NCBI RefSeq assembly: GCF_024362385.1
Contig: NZ_CP101466.1
Coordinates: 992,001-1,056,000, forward strand
Source of the DNA: Arthrobacter sp. DNA4
GTDB lineage: Bacteria > Actinomycetota > Actinomycetes > Actinomycetales > Micrococcaceae
Length of the DNA: 64,000 bases
Direction: 5' to 3'
Every line of letters begins with the position of its first letter. The first letter of the stretch is position 1. Below, piece after piece: positions 1 to 9,118 of the stretch. Under the pieces are notes generated by a model. It had not been told where the DNA came from. It did not search any database and saw only the letters and a list, made by a program, of their open reading frames with translations. A program made the translations under genes and the position numbers.

Positions 1-704
1 AAGGCCTCCTCCTGCGCCAGGCGCTTACGGGTGGGCTTCTTCATCTGCGGCCTGGGCGGCGCCTTCTTGGGGGCCCTGGAAGGCCGGCGGGACCCGTCCT
101 CCACGTACACGGGAGAGTAGCCGTCGCCCCCGGCCGCCGCGGCGGCTGCAGCATTCCGGTTCACGGGTGGAAGCGCCACGGTGGTCAGGGACTGGGGGTC
201 GACGTCGTCGTGCGGCTCCCGCAGGATCCACAGAATGTCCCCTTCCGGCTCCTGCGGCAGGAACTCGTGCCGCGGCTCCGGCCAGACGTAGTCCATATCC
301 GGGATCGCATCCGGGAAAACGCGGGAGTAAAACTTGGGTTCCTTGTGCACCAGCTTGGAACGGTGGCTCAAATGGAAGTCAGGGTCCCCGAGCCACGGCG
401 GCATCACAATTTTGGCGGCGTAGTCAGGGTGGGCTGCCTGCGGCGCGAACTCCGCGATGTTCGCGCGGGTGTTGTCCGGGTGGCCGCGCTCGATCCATTC
501 GTCCGCCATGGCCAGGCCATACATGGTGAGGGCGGGTACGTGGCCCATCCACATCCGGATTGCCGGATGGGTCTGCCAGCCGTACTCCGGAATCACCAGG
601 GCACGAAGGGTTTGCAGCGCTTCAACCCGCTGCTTGCCCAGCCGTGCGGTGTCCAGGGCTTTGGCGCTTTCGCGGAAGTCAGGGTACGGGAGGAAGGTTT
701 GCAT
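1..704 (-). CDS. MSMEG_6728-family protein (pyrimidine-dimer-glycosylase-like fold), 3' end outside window
   Basis: Open frame read leftward from an ATG at 704 to the window edge, so the C-terminus is missing. The protein begins MQTFLPYPDFRESAKALD, then TARLGKQRVEALQTLRAL. This is the hallmark of the actinobacterial MSMEG_6728 family, which shares a fold with pyrimidine dimer DNA glycosylases. The visible C-terminal part is rich in Pro, Arg and Lys and looks disordered. A DNA-repair role is only suggested by fold similarity. No good Shine-Dalgarno sequence is seen before the ATG. The gene stands alone here, divergent from the membrane protein at 861. Confidence 0.75.
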   Translation of the reverse strand, partial: MQTFLPYPDFRESAKALDTARLGKQRVEALQTLRALVIPEYGWQTHPAIRMWMGHVPALTMYGLAMADEWIERGHPDNTRANIAEFAPQAAHPDYAAKIVMPPWLGDPDFHLSHRSKLVHKEPKFYSRVFPDAIPDMDYVWPEPRHEFLPQEPEGDILWILREPHDDVDPQSLTTVALPPVNRNAAAAAAAGGDGYSPVYVEDGSRRPSRAPKKAPPRPQMKKPTRKRLAQEEA

Positions 705-860
705 CTATTCAGTCTGACGGCATGCGCCGGATGTTCCAATTACAGTGCGCAGGACCACGTGAGGCAATGCAACGTGTCCAAATAATGGACACCTACATAC
801 GGCTTTCAGCTGAAACCACTAAGATCACCGCAACCACCCCCGCGTTTTGGAAGCTCTCTC

Positions 861-1448
861 ATGACATCTACACCTGACAAAGCCGTCGACCACGCCCGCA
901 CCGCGCTGCCCCGCTACGGGCAGATGCTGGGCCCGGAAGCCCAGGGAATCCTGGTTCTGGACGAGTTCACAATCGATCCCGCCGCCGCGCGCAAGGATCA
1001 GCACCGGTTCCGCGATGGCATGGCTGCCGTCGCCCGGACGGTCCGTCGCATCGCCGCCCTCCGGGTGGTCATCGCGCTCGTGGCCATTGGAAACCTGCCA
1101 CTGTTCCTGCTCTCCAGCGGCTGGTGGATCTATGGCGTCTCGCTGACCCTCGTGGTTGCAGTGCACGCCGCCGTGACACTGCTCAACCGGCACGAGCCGC
1201 GGCTCAAGCAACGCTCCGCGCTGGAACTGCACATGCACCGGGAACGCAGCGCCAACTACCGGCAGCTGCGCGACGCCGTGAAGTACATGATCGACACCCC
1301 CAGCCGGATGAACGAGCACCTCTACCTGGAGCTGCTGGCCGTCAAACGGGTTGCCCTGAATCTTGCACATGGCACCGTCGCCCTGCTGGACACCAGCGAC
1401 GAGTCCGCGTGGAAGGTGCGGATCGTCCGCGAGCTCCCCGCCAGCTGA
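861..1448 (+). CDS. hypothetical membrane protein, 195 aa
   Basis: I do not recognise a named family. The 195-residue protein has an acidic or polar N-terminus, then two closely spaced hydrophobic segments (about residues 67-105, a helical hairpin with the stretch LPLFLLSSGWWIYG). After these comes a charged C-terminal half rich in Arg and His that probably lies in the cytoplasm. GGAAG lies about 7 bases before the ATG. It is a single-gene unit, followed by two strong hairpins (1456-1482 and 1497-1537). Function unknown. Confidence 0.7.
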   Translation: MTSTPDKAVDHARTALPRYGQMLGPEAQGILVLDEFTIDPAAARKDQHRFRDGMAAVARTVRRIAALRVVIALVAIGNLPLFLLSSGWWIYGVSLTLVVAVHAAVTLLNRHEPRLKQRSALELHMHRERSANYRQLRDAVKYMIDTPSRMNEHLYLELLAVKRVALNLAHGTVALLDTSDESAWKVRIVRELPAS

Positions 1449-1455
1449 CAGTCCG

Positions 1456-1482
1456 GTCCCTGCCGCCCAGGGCGGCAGGGAC
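1456..1482 (+). terminator. GC-rich hairpin after the 861-1448 gene
   Basis: A perfect 12-bp stem, GTCCCTGCCGCC (1456-1467) with its complement at 1471-1482, and a 3-base loop. It starts 8 bases after the stop codon. There is no T-tract, so it may act with the next hairpin. Confidence 0.55.
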
Positions 1483-1496
1483 TGACTGATTAAAGT

Positions 1497-1537
1497 ACGA
1501 CGCCGGCACATCCCTTATGGGGGTGTGCCGGCGTCGT
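1497..1537. terminator. bidirectional hairpin terminator between convergent genes
   Basis: A perfect 14-bp inverted repeat, ACGACGCCGGCACA (1497-1510) and its complement (1524-1537), around a 13-base loop. It is flanked by TTAAAGT on the left and TTCATT on the right. It lies between the end of the plus-strand gene at 1448 and the end of the minus-strand rpf gene at 1631, so it can serve both. Confidence 0.65.
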
Positions 1538-1630
1538 TCATTGGTCAACGGAATTTGTCTATCGCCGACCTGTCTGTGGCGCCTGTGAAAGGCGCGGCGG
1601 CCGCAGCCGCTGGTGGAACGTCCCCAGGTG

Positions 1631-2272
1631 TTAGGCGGGGAGCTGGATGACCTGTCCCTCGAACACGAGATTCGGATCCGAAATGGTGTCCAGGTTTGCG
1701 TCAGCAAGGTGCTGCCAGCCGCCCTGGATGCCGAGCTTCTGGGCCACGATGCTCAAGGTGTCCCCGGCCTGCAGGGTGTAGGTCTCGCCGCTAAGGGGAA
1801 CCGAGGTTGCATGCCGCGGCGCAGGTGCCTGCTTGACCGGAACGCTCTGGACCGGCGCGCTCTGAAGCTGGGTGCTCTGCACGGGGGCACTCTGTACGGG
1901 GGCACTCTGGACCGGCGCTCCGCCGCCGCCGCTCAGTCCGAGCTGCGAAGAGCAGGACGGCCAGGCGCCCCAGCCCTGGGATGCCTGGACCCGCTCGGCT
2001 ACAGCGATCTGCTGTTCACGGCTGGCGTTCTCCGGGGAGCCGGTTCCGCCATAGGCGGACCAGGTGCTGGAGGTGAACTGCAGGCCGCCGGAGAAGCCGT
2101 TGCCCGTGTTGGTGGACCAGTTCCCGCCGCTCTCGCACTGCGCGAGTGCATCCCAGGTGGACGTGGGGGTCGCTGCGTTGGCCGCCGTGGCTGAGAGGGC
2201 CAAACCTGCCGCGGAGACGGCGGCCAGGGTGACTCCGCGGCGTGCGGCAGTACGGAATTTGGTGTTTTTCAT
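1631..2272 (-). CDS. rpf: resuscitation-promoting factor (Rpf) with C-terminal LysM domain
   Basis: A secreted muralytic enzyme of 213 aa. A signal peptide (residues 1-33, cleavage near ANA/AT) is followed by an Rpf transglycosylase-like domain (about 38-115) that starts [14 protein letters not shown], with catalytic Glu47 and the GWGAWPSC motif. Then comes a Pro/Gln/Val/Ser repeat linker (APVQS repeated) and a LysM peptidoglycan-binding domain ending ILQLPA-like ([14 protein letters not shown]). Layout and length match Micrococcus luteus Rpf. Rpf proteins cleave peptidoglycan and help dormant actinobacteria resume growth. The start at 2272 was chosen over the longer frame because it gives the signal peptide and has AGGAG 10 bases upstream. 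A promoter is visible at 2439-2467. Confidence 0.93.
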   Translation of the reverse strand: MKNTKFRTAARRGVTLAAVSAAGLALSATAANAATPTSTWDALAQCESGGNWSTNTGNGFSGGLQFTSSTWSAYGGTGSPENASREQQIAVAERVQASQGWGAWPSCSSQLGLSGGGGAPVQSAPVQSAPVQSTQLQSAPVQSVPVKQAPAPRHATSVPLSGETYTLQAGDTLSIVAQKLGIQGGWQHLADANLDTISDPNLVFEGQVIQLPA

Positions 2273-2438
2273 GATGGTGATGCTCCTGAAGGCCACCAGC
2301 GCTGGTTCCGTCCCCGGAGATCGTCGCGCCACTGCCCGCCCCTGACGAATAGAGGTCACTATCGGTGGCTGCCGCTGGGCAGTTCTGGTGTAGGCAGCAC
2401 CGGGCAATCAAGAAGCCCGCCGAACGGGCATGCATTTC

Positions 2439-2467
2439 ACGCTAAGACATCGTTTGGGTGTTATCAA
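2439..2467 (-). promoter_or_regulatory. predicted sigma-70-type promoter of rpf
   Basis: On the minus strand, TTGATA (2462-2467) is separated by 17 bases from TAGCGT (2439-2444). This predicts a leader of about 160 bases before the rpf start at 2272. The leader begins with a small hairpin (arms 2415-2419 and 2425-2429) followed by a T-rich stretch, possibly an attenuator. The rest of the rpf-add intergenic region (2273-2583) shows nothing further I can name. Confidence 0.45.
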
Positions 2468-2583
2468 ATCGAGATTCCAGCGGGCGTGTTGAGTGTGGGC
2501 CACGGCACGCGCCACGTGTGGGACCCATCCGCTTCCAGAGGCCCGGGCAGGCGCGAAACGGGGCGGGGCACTATCCTGACCGG

Positions 2584-3645
2584 ATGGACAACTTTCCCGG
2601 CGGCAGCACCATGCCCGAAACCGAAACGGACTTCGCGGAACCTGCGGTCCCTGCCAAGCCCCTCCCGGTGGCCGAACTGCACCTGCACATTGAGGGCACG
2701 CTGCAGCCCGAGCTCATCTTCGCCCTGGCCGAACGCAACGGCATTGCGCTGCCGTATTCGGGCCTGGACGAACTGCGCGAAAAGTACGAGTTCACGGACC
2801 TGCAGTCCTTCCTGGACCTGTACTACGCCAACATGGCCGTGCTGCGCACCGAGCAGGACTTCGCGGACATGACCCGGGCATACCTGGAGCGGGCTGCTGC
2901 CGCCGGCGTCCGGCAAGCGGAAATCATGATGGACCCGCAGGCGCACGTATCCCGCGGGATTCCCCTGGATGCGTGCGTCCAAGGTGTGGCCTCGGTGCTT
3001 GCCACGTCGGAGGAGGACTACGGCATCTCCACCATGCTGATCGCTGCGTTCCTGCGTGACCTCCCGGAGGACTCCGCCCTCGAAGTCCTGGACCAGCTGC
3101 TGGCCATGAACGCTCCGATCGGCGCCATCGGCCTGGACTCCGCCGAGGTGGGCAACCCGCCTTCCAAGTTCGAGCGGCTGTACGGGAAGGCGCGTGAAGC
3201 GGGCCTGCGGCTGACCGCCCACGCAGGGGAGGAGGGCCCGGCGTCGTACATTATCGAAGCCCTGGACGTCCTGGGCGTGGAACGGATTGACCACGGCATC
3301 CGCTGCATGGACGATCCCGACCTGGTGGAGCGCCTCGTGGACGCACGCATTCCCCTGACGGTCTGCCCCCTGTCCAACGTCCGGCTCCGCGCCGTGGACA
3401 CCCTCGCCGACCATCCCTTGCCCGCCATGCTGGCGGCCGGCCTGAACGTCTCGGTCAATTCCGACGACCCTGCGTACTTCGGCGGGTACGTGGATGACAA
3501 CTTTGCGCAGCTCACCGCGGTGTTCGACCTCTCTGATTTCGACAAGGCGCGCCTGGCGGCGAACTCCATCCACTCGTCCTTCGCGTCGGAGGAGCGGAAG
3601 GCGGAACTGCTGGCGGAATTGAACGGCAGGGAAGTGTCTGACTGA
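2584..3645 (+). CDS. adenine/adenosine deaminase family protein
   Basis: Metal-dependent purine deaminase of 353 aa. It shows the zinc motif ELHLHIEGT near the N-terminus, HAGEEGP, DHGIRC, CPLSN and NSDDPAYFGG, which are the ligands and catalytic residues of the adenosine deaminase fold. The sequence style (EGTLQPELIFALAERNGI, LQSFLDLYY, MDPQAHVSRG) resembles the adenine deaminase branch (adenine to hypoxanthine) more than classical adenosine deaminase, but I cannot settle the substrate. Start: TATCCT at 2572-2577 lies 6 bases before the ATG at 2584, typical of a leaderless transcript. An alternative start is 2611. It is monocistronic, divergent from rpf. Confidence 0.88.
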   Translation: MDNFPGGSTMPETETDFAEPAVPAKPLPVAELHLHIEGTLQPELIFALAERNGIALPYSGLDELREKYEFTDLQSFLDLYYANMAVLRTEQDFADMTRAYLERAAAAGVRQAEIMMDPQAHVSRGIPLDACVQGVASVLATSEEDYGISTMLIAAFLRDLPEDSALEVLDQLLAMNAPIGAIGLDSAEVGNPPSKFERLYGKAREAGLRLTAHAGEEGPASYIIEALDVLGVERIDHGIRCMDDPDLVERLVDARIPLTVCPLSNVRLRAVDTLADHPLPAMLAAGLNVSVNSDDPAYFGGYVDDNFAQLTAVFDLSDFDKARLAANSIHSSFASEERKAELLAELNGREVSD

Positions 3646-3907
3646 CCCCTGCTGTGTCGGGCGCAACAGCGGTGCTTTTTGCCCGGTAAACTAGGTGCCG
3701 CAGGCGTGTCCGGGGAGTGCAGGGCGGCACCCATGCCAGCGCTTCCAGGGTTATGCAGACAGCCCTTACCCGAGACCTCCGCCTCACTTGCGGCACCATC
3801 CGCTTCACAGTCGGTCACGACACGCAGAGTTAACCAATTAAAGTCGCGCGATTTAATGGGCAGTTGGCAAGATGCCTAAGACCGATCGCTTTTATATAAG
3901 GGGAATC
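3646..3907 (+). other. intergenic region with possible structured RNA and a near-palindrome
   Basis: A -10-like TAAACT lies at 3687-3692. A 9-bp complementary pair GGTGCCGCA (3694-3702) and TGCGGCACC (3789-3797) could close an RNA of about 104 bases. Just before the next gene, ATTAAA (3837-3842) and TTTAAT (3852-3857) flank the palindrome TCGCGCGA (3844-3851), which looks like an operator. No known riboswitch class is recognisable. Confidence 0.3.
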
Positions 3908-4843
3908 ATGGCCAAGTCCACCGCAGAAAACACCTACCTTCGACTCAAGACCGTCCTGGATGTCCTGACCGAAGGCGTGTGGTCCGGCGATGCACTGAAT
4001 GCGGGCCAGGTCCTGGCGGAGGCAACCGCCCGGGTGCCGTTCAACGACCATGAGGCCGAACTCCTCAGCGGCGGCATCCCGCGCGGCCACAAGACCCTCA
4101 CCTCGGCCACCGCCAAGCTGGTGAAGGCCGGCTGGCTGATCAAGGGCCGCACCGGCTGGACCATCACCGAGGACGGCATGCGCGCCACGGTCGCCTTCCC
4201 GGACGCTGACTCCTTCGCGGCCGCGCTCGACGCCGGTACTCCCGTCCCTGCCGACACCCCGGTCCCCACGGCTCCCGAAGGCTTTGTCCGTCCCGTCTCC
4301 GCCGCCGCCGCCACACTTGAGGTTCCGGCCAAGACGGAAGCTCCGAAGAAGACCGCCAAAAAGGCCCCGGCCAAGAAGGCAGCCTCCGTTGTGGGCAAGG
4401 CAGCCAAGGCGATCGAAGACGCCGTCGAGCCCGTGGTGGCAGCCGTCCGCAAGGGCAAGACTCCCGCGAAGGACAAGGCCGCTGCTGCACCTGCTGCCGA
4501 TGTTGCTTCCGAACCGTTGGAGGGTCCGGACGTCGAAACCCTGCCGCAGCCTGAAGCCGTGGCCCTGGCCGGTGACTTCAACACCATCCTGGGTGCACCC
4601 GAGAACTGGGCGCCGCAGTATGACGAAGCACAGATGGAGTTCGACTTCCTGGACCAGCTGTGGAAGAAGAGCGCCGAGCTTCCCGCCGGCTTCTACACGT
4701 TCAAGATCGCCCTTAACCGCTCGTGGACTGAGAACTACGGCGCTTTCGGCACCTTCGACGGACCCAACCACGAGCTGCACCACGCCGGCGGCACGGTGAC
4801 CATCCGTTACAACCACGCCACCCGCGACATCACCATCAACTAG
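3908..4843 (+). CDS. winged-helix / Lys-Ala-rich linker / pullulanase X25-type domain protein
   Basis: A 311-aa protein with three parts. Residues 1-95 look like a winged helix similar to Mrr N-terminal domains (LTEGVWSGDALNAGQVLAEA then TLTSATAKLVKAGWL). Residues about 135-200 form a histone-H1-like linker (KKTAKKAPAKKAAS). Residues about 225-311 resemble the X25 beta-sandwich module of pullulanases (ALAGDFNTILGAPENW, LPAGFYTFKIALNRSWTENYG, TVTIRYNHATRDI), which is related to carbohydrate-binding modules. No catalytic glycosidase domain is present, so glycosidase would be a misleading name. AAGGGG precedes the ATG at 3908. Function unknown; a DNA-binding protein with a sugar-sensing module is one guess. 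Confidence 0.75.
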   Translation: MAKSTAENTYLRLKTVLDVLTEGVWSGDALNAGQVLAEATARVPFNDHEAELLSGGIPRGHKTLTSATAKLVKAGWLIKGRTGWTITEDGMRATVAFPDADSFAAALDAGTPVPADTPVPTAPEGFVRPVSAAAATLEVPAKTEAPKKTAKKAPAKKAASVVGKAAKAIEDAVEPVVAAVRKGKTPAKDKAAAAPAADVASEPLEGPDVETLPQPEAVALAGDFNTILGAPENWAPQYDEAQMEFDFLDQLWKKSAELPAGFYTFKIALNRSWTENYGAFGTFDGPNHELHHAGGTVTIRYNHATRDITIN

Positions 4844-4860
4844 CCCTTACGCAGCCTCCC

Positions 4861-4914
4861 ATCGGGTCGCAGTACGGTCTCCCGGGTTGAGGGACGCGGG
4901 TACTGCGACCCGAT
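4861..4914. repeat. 15-bp perfect inverted repeat with 24-base loop
   Basis: ATCGGGTCGCAGTAC at 4861-4875 is exactly complementary to 4900-4914. The loop can fold further (GTC...CCC with GGGAC). It lies between the X25 gene and acyP. It is probably a terminator-like structure for the upstream gene, although no T-run follows. Confidence 0.5.
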
Positions 4915-4948
4915 CGGGGCGGGCAGCTAGGTTTGGAGAAGGAGCACC

Positions 4949-5275
4949 ATGGGCAGGCACGCAGGCTCAGCGCACGATTCAGCGCGGGGCGGTTCGGCCC
5001 AGGACGCTGTCCGGCTGGACGCCCGGGTGTTCGGGATGGTCCAGGGTGTGGGCTTCCGATACTGGACCATGGGCACCGCGGAGGATCTTGGATTGTCCGG
5101 CGAGGTGAGCAACCTCGACGACGGGTCGGTGTCGGTGATTGCCGAAGGCGCCGAACCGCAGGTCCGGAAACTGCTGGACTGGCTCAAGTCGGACCGGACC
5201 CCTGGGCGGGTGGAGCGGGTTGAGTCCGGCTTTTCAGCTGCCCAGGGGACCTTTGGGGGATTCCGGGCGCGCTGA
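4949..5275 (+). CDS. acyP: acylphosphatase
   Basis: Small cytosolic enzyme (108 aa) that hydrolyses acyl phosphates. It has the family signature [13 protein letters not shown], with catalytic Arg37, and the catalytic Asn55 in [11 protein letters not shown]. The core covers residues 23-108; the first 20 residues are an extra Ser/Gly-rich tail. GGAGAAGGAG is placed well before the ATG at 4949. TAGGTT at 4927-4932 is a plausible -10. The gene ends 20 bp before the convergent nuclease-helicase gene. Confidence 0.92.
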   Translation: MGRHAGSAHDSARGGSAQDAVRLDARVFGMVQGVGFRYWTMGTAEDLGLSGEVSNLDDGSVSVIAEGAEPQVRKLLDWLKSDRTPGRVERVESGFSAAQGTFGGFRAR

Positions 5276-5295
5276 CGGCACCCGTTTCTGTGCGG

Positions 5296-8200
5296 TTACT
5301 CCCGGGGGCTTAGGCCGATGAAGGCGCCAAGTTCCTCCAGCGCCGCGGGCTTGTGGGGCATGTAGCTGGTGAGCTCGGGGGAGCGGATGATCACGGCACG
5401 CCATTGTCCGCGGGACACGGCCACGTTGATCCGGTTCCGGTTGAGCAGGAATTCCGCGCCGCGCGGGGCCTCGGACACCGCCGAGCACGCCATGGAGACC
5501 AGCACCACCGGAGCTTCCTGGCCCTGGAATTTGTCTACGGTTCCTACCCGCACCTCGGGCAGACTGGCCTCTGCCAAATGCTTACGGATTAGATGGACCT
5601 GGGCGTTATAGGCAGCAACCACCAGCAGGTCCTGCTGCCCGAGGGGGCGGGATTCGTTCTCCGGGCCGCAGGTCCACTTCAGGCCGAGATGGCGGCGGGC
5701 CTGGCGAACCACTTCCACTGCCTCCTCCCTTGACGCTGTGGTGTTGCCCGCGTGGTTGACCAGGACCGTCTCCACGCCCGGGGCCAGCTGCTCCAGTTCG
5801 CGGAGGGACGCGGCAGGAGCGGAACGCAGCTTTCCTTCATAGCTGAGGTTGGACACCGCCCGGCACAGCTCCGGATGCATCCGCCATGTGTCTGCCAGGA
5901 AGTACCCAAGGCTGTCGGGCAGGGTAGCGTGGTAAGCAGCAAGCCAGCCGAGAGCGGATTCATCCACAGGTTCGGGGTGCGTGCCCTGTGTAACCTGCGG
6001 GAGCTGCTGCGGGTCGCCCAGCAGGAGCAGCCGGTTGGCTGCCACAGAGACCGCCAGGGTGTTGGCCAGCGAGAACTGGCCTGCCTCGTCAATGACCAGA
6101 AGATCCAGTGACCCTGCCGGGACTTCCTTTCCCGTCACGGTCCATGCCGTGCCTCCGATCAGGCATCCGCCCGGCGACGCGAGCAGCCGGGCCACATCGC
6201 CTTCTGACGTTTGGCTCCAGGGAACCTGGTGGGGAGCGGTCAATTTCTTGGCCACCAGCTGCGGATCCACTCCACCGGTTTCTATGGCCCGGCACAGCAG
6301 GTTTTCCACCACGTTGTGGGACTGGCCCACCACCCCGATCTTCCACCCTTGGGCTACCAGCCTGCCGATCACATGGGCACCAACGAAAGTCTTGCCTGTC
6401 CCCGGCGGCCCCTGGACGGCCAGGTAGGAATGGTCCAGGTCCTGCAGCGACCCGGTGATCGCCCGTGCATAGTCAGCGGCGCCGTCTTTACCAGGCAGCA
6501 CTTGGACTGGTCCTTGCCGGGAGCGGAACCGCGGCGGCAGCTTCCGCAGGATGTCCAGGCCCGGCTGCGCGGGGAGGGACGGCACGGAGGAGCCAACAGC
6601 CTGGGCTATCGCCGCGATGGCGGCTTCAATACTGGCGGTGGCGAGGGGCTGGTCCTCGGTGAGGGCCACCGGCAGGTCTGGGTAGGCGCGGACCTTTCCG
6701 GTCTCCCGCTCCGCAACGGTGATCAGGTGCTCCGGGCTGTCCGGCGCCGCTTCCAGCTCACTGATCCTGGTCCCGAACGTGAACGCCCGGGCACCGGTTG
6801 CGGCCGGAGGATCGGTCATGCCATCGGGTCCAGGCGCGTCATACAGCCGGCACCAGCTGGAGTCGGGACGGAAATCTGAGCCCTCGGTCATGGTTCCGCG
6901 CAGCTTCAGGACCCGCGTGCGCATCCGTTCCCGGGGCTTTGCCAGGGCCCAGTCAGACACAACTTCCGCCGAGGACACCACGAACACGTTCCGTTGGTCG
7001 GACCAGTTGTCCAGCGGTGCCTCGACCCGGTCGAAGTGCTGCCACCAGAACTGCTTGCGCTCGCGGCGGTGGTATCCGGTGGCGGCAGCAACCATAGCGA
7101 TGGCGCGCTCGTCGTCGGTCCAGGGGCGGTTGTCCGGCAGGCCTGCAAGGTACTCCCGCAGCCTGGTTTCCTCAGGCGACTCCTCGGCGCGGGCTGCACC
7201 GTCGCCGGCAGTTCCTTCGTCGGGCGGTGACAGGACGTGCCCGGGCAGAGGGGCCTGTCCGCCTGCAGCATCGACCCCTTCCACTGCGTCATGGCCCGGC
7301 TGTCCGGGGGCACCGGTTTGATGGCCCAGCTGAAGCAACCAGTCCCGGAGCCGGAGGGTGGAGAGGCAGTCGTACTGGTTGTAGTCCGAGATCGAGGCCA
7401 GGATGGCGTCGGCATCCTCCTGCCGCCCGTCATCGCGGGCGGCGCAGTAGGCGGCGTAGGCAACCACGGAGGCCCCGGCGTCCTTGACTTCCCCGGACCT
7501 GAGGTTGTCCCCCATGTAGAGCGGTTCCAGCTTCTTGATGGAATAGGACGCTTCCGAGACCCGGATGGAGTGCCGGACCGTGGCGTACAAGTCCACCAGC
7601 AGCCCCTGCCGGAGCCAGTCGTCCACCGTGTCCTCACCGGCCTGATGCGCCAGGGACAGGTTCCGCAGCGCCGTTTTTTCGTACGCCGCGTAGTGGTAGA
7701 CGTGCATGTCCGGGTACGCGGCGCGGCGTTTCTCGACGTAATCCAGGAAGTCGAGGAAGGCGCGGCGCTCACCGGAGCGGGAATGGGCCCAGAACGGCCG
7801 GAACACCGGGTCCCCGGGGGCGCCCGGCACCGGGGCCTCTATGACACCAAACAGGTATTCGATGCCCCAGGCGCCGGTGGCGGGATCCTGCCAGAGCGGA
7901 TCGCCTTCGAAGTCAAAGAAGATGTCGCCGGCGCTGGGGGCAGGTAGCGAGCCGATCGCATGGTCCGGAAGGACGCTGAACGACACTGTATGCGGCTGTC
8001 CATCCTTGATGAACGTCCGGGACCCTGCAGGCCGGTCCAGGCCAAGTTGCATGCGTGCCTGGGCGCGGAGCCGGACCACCGAGTTCCTGGCCTCGCCGGC
8101 AGGCATGGCTGCCAGTTCGTCGATGGTGGTGATGCGGCCGCGTGCAGCTTCCGCCGCTGGACCACGGACATGCCCGCCACCATCAGGAGGTCCCTGTGAA

Positions 8201-8972
8201 GCTGCACCTGCTCGGCGCAGTAGTCGCAGCGGCCGCAGTGGGCGACGCCGGGCTGTTGCCACTGCACTGCGCCGGCACCGGCGCGGTGGCTGGCTGTGAG
8301 GTGGCGGAAGCGCCGGCGTCGGTCGCGGAAGACGGGCAGGAGGTCCGGCAGGGAATGGCTGCTCCTGAGCCAGTCATCGCCTACCCGCGTTCCAAGTACC
8401 AGCGTGACAACCGGTGAGGGCTCCAGGCCCATTCCCAGGAGCTGGTCGCCGTAGGCGGCAAGCTGCAGCAGGGCCCCGACTTTGGCATGGCGGGCAAGTT
8501 TGGTGTCCCACACCTCGTAGCGGCCGGGTTTGCCGGTCCCGGCGGCCTCGTTGACCAGGAAGTCGGCGTAGCCCAGGAACTCGCCGTCGAAGAACGTCGC
8601 CTGAAAGACCACATCTGCCCCGGAGCGGAGGGCGAGTTCGGTTTCCGCGTGCTTTGCCTGCAGCTCGCCGCGCAGGTTCCGGCCACGGTCAAGGGAATAG
8701 ACCCCTGCGCCGCGGCTGGCGTCCCATTCGCCGTACTTGGCCACCAGGCTGGCAAGCACGGTCCGCTCATGCTGGTCGCCCAACTCGCCGGCGCGTTTTT
8801 GCATCTCGTCAGCGGGAAACTCTGCCTTGGCGGTGCGGCCCAGCTTTTCGTCCAGGATGCGGAGCGTGCGGTACTCACATTCGCTGGCTGCCACCAGGTC
8901 GCTGGCCGAGAAGACCAGGTCCGGCGGCGTGCCGGGTCCGGCGTCATTGCCGGCAGCGTCGAGCAGAAACAC
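5296..8972 (-). pseudogene. TM0106-family RecB-like nuclease / superfamily 1 helicase, broken by one-base frameshift
   Basis: The two halves lie in different minus-strand frames. The first (from a GTG at 8972, with GGAGG just upstream) carries a RecB-like nuclease domain: QKRAGELGDQHE, YADFLVNE, YEVWDTKLARHAK, and a CGRCDYC cysteine cluster typical of Fe-S RecB-like nucleases. The second encodes an RNase H-like segment (DIFFDFEGDP) and a UPF1/Dna2-type helicase with Walker A QGPPGTGKTF, Walker B VIDEAG, DPQQLPQ, KFQGQE and NVAVSRG. The frames meet near 8135-8145. One added G in GGCCGC would restore KLHAAGITTIDELAAMP and give 1225 aa. The total length (3677 bases) fits one missing base. It is either a sequence error or a recent pseudogene. 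A DNA-repair role is inferred. Confidence 0.8.
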
Positions 8973-9118
8973 GGGGCCTCCCCAACTGTTCGCGGGCCGG
9001 AGGACGGTTCCCCTGGCCTTGAATCAAACGTAGCAAGAGGGGCTGACAAACACTCCGGCAGGCCCTCATGATGGCCCCGGGCAGGACTTTTTTCAGGCCC
9101 CGTACCCAGCTGCCGGCG

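Noticed and set aside
2273..2440. c-di-AMP (ydaO-type) riboswitch upstream of rpf
   Set aside because: Such riboswitches precede rpf genes in some actinobacteria, but the conserved core (the GGGGTGAATC-like segment) is missing here.
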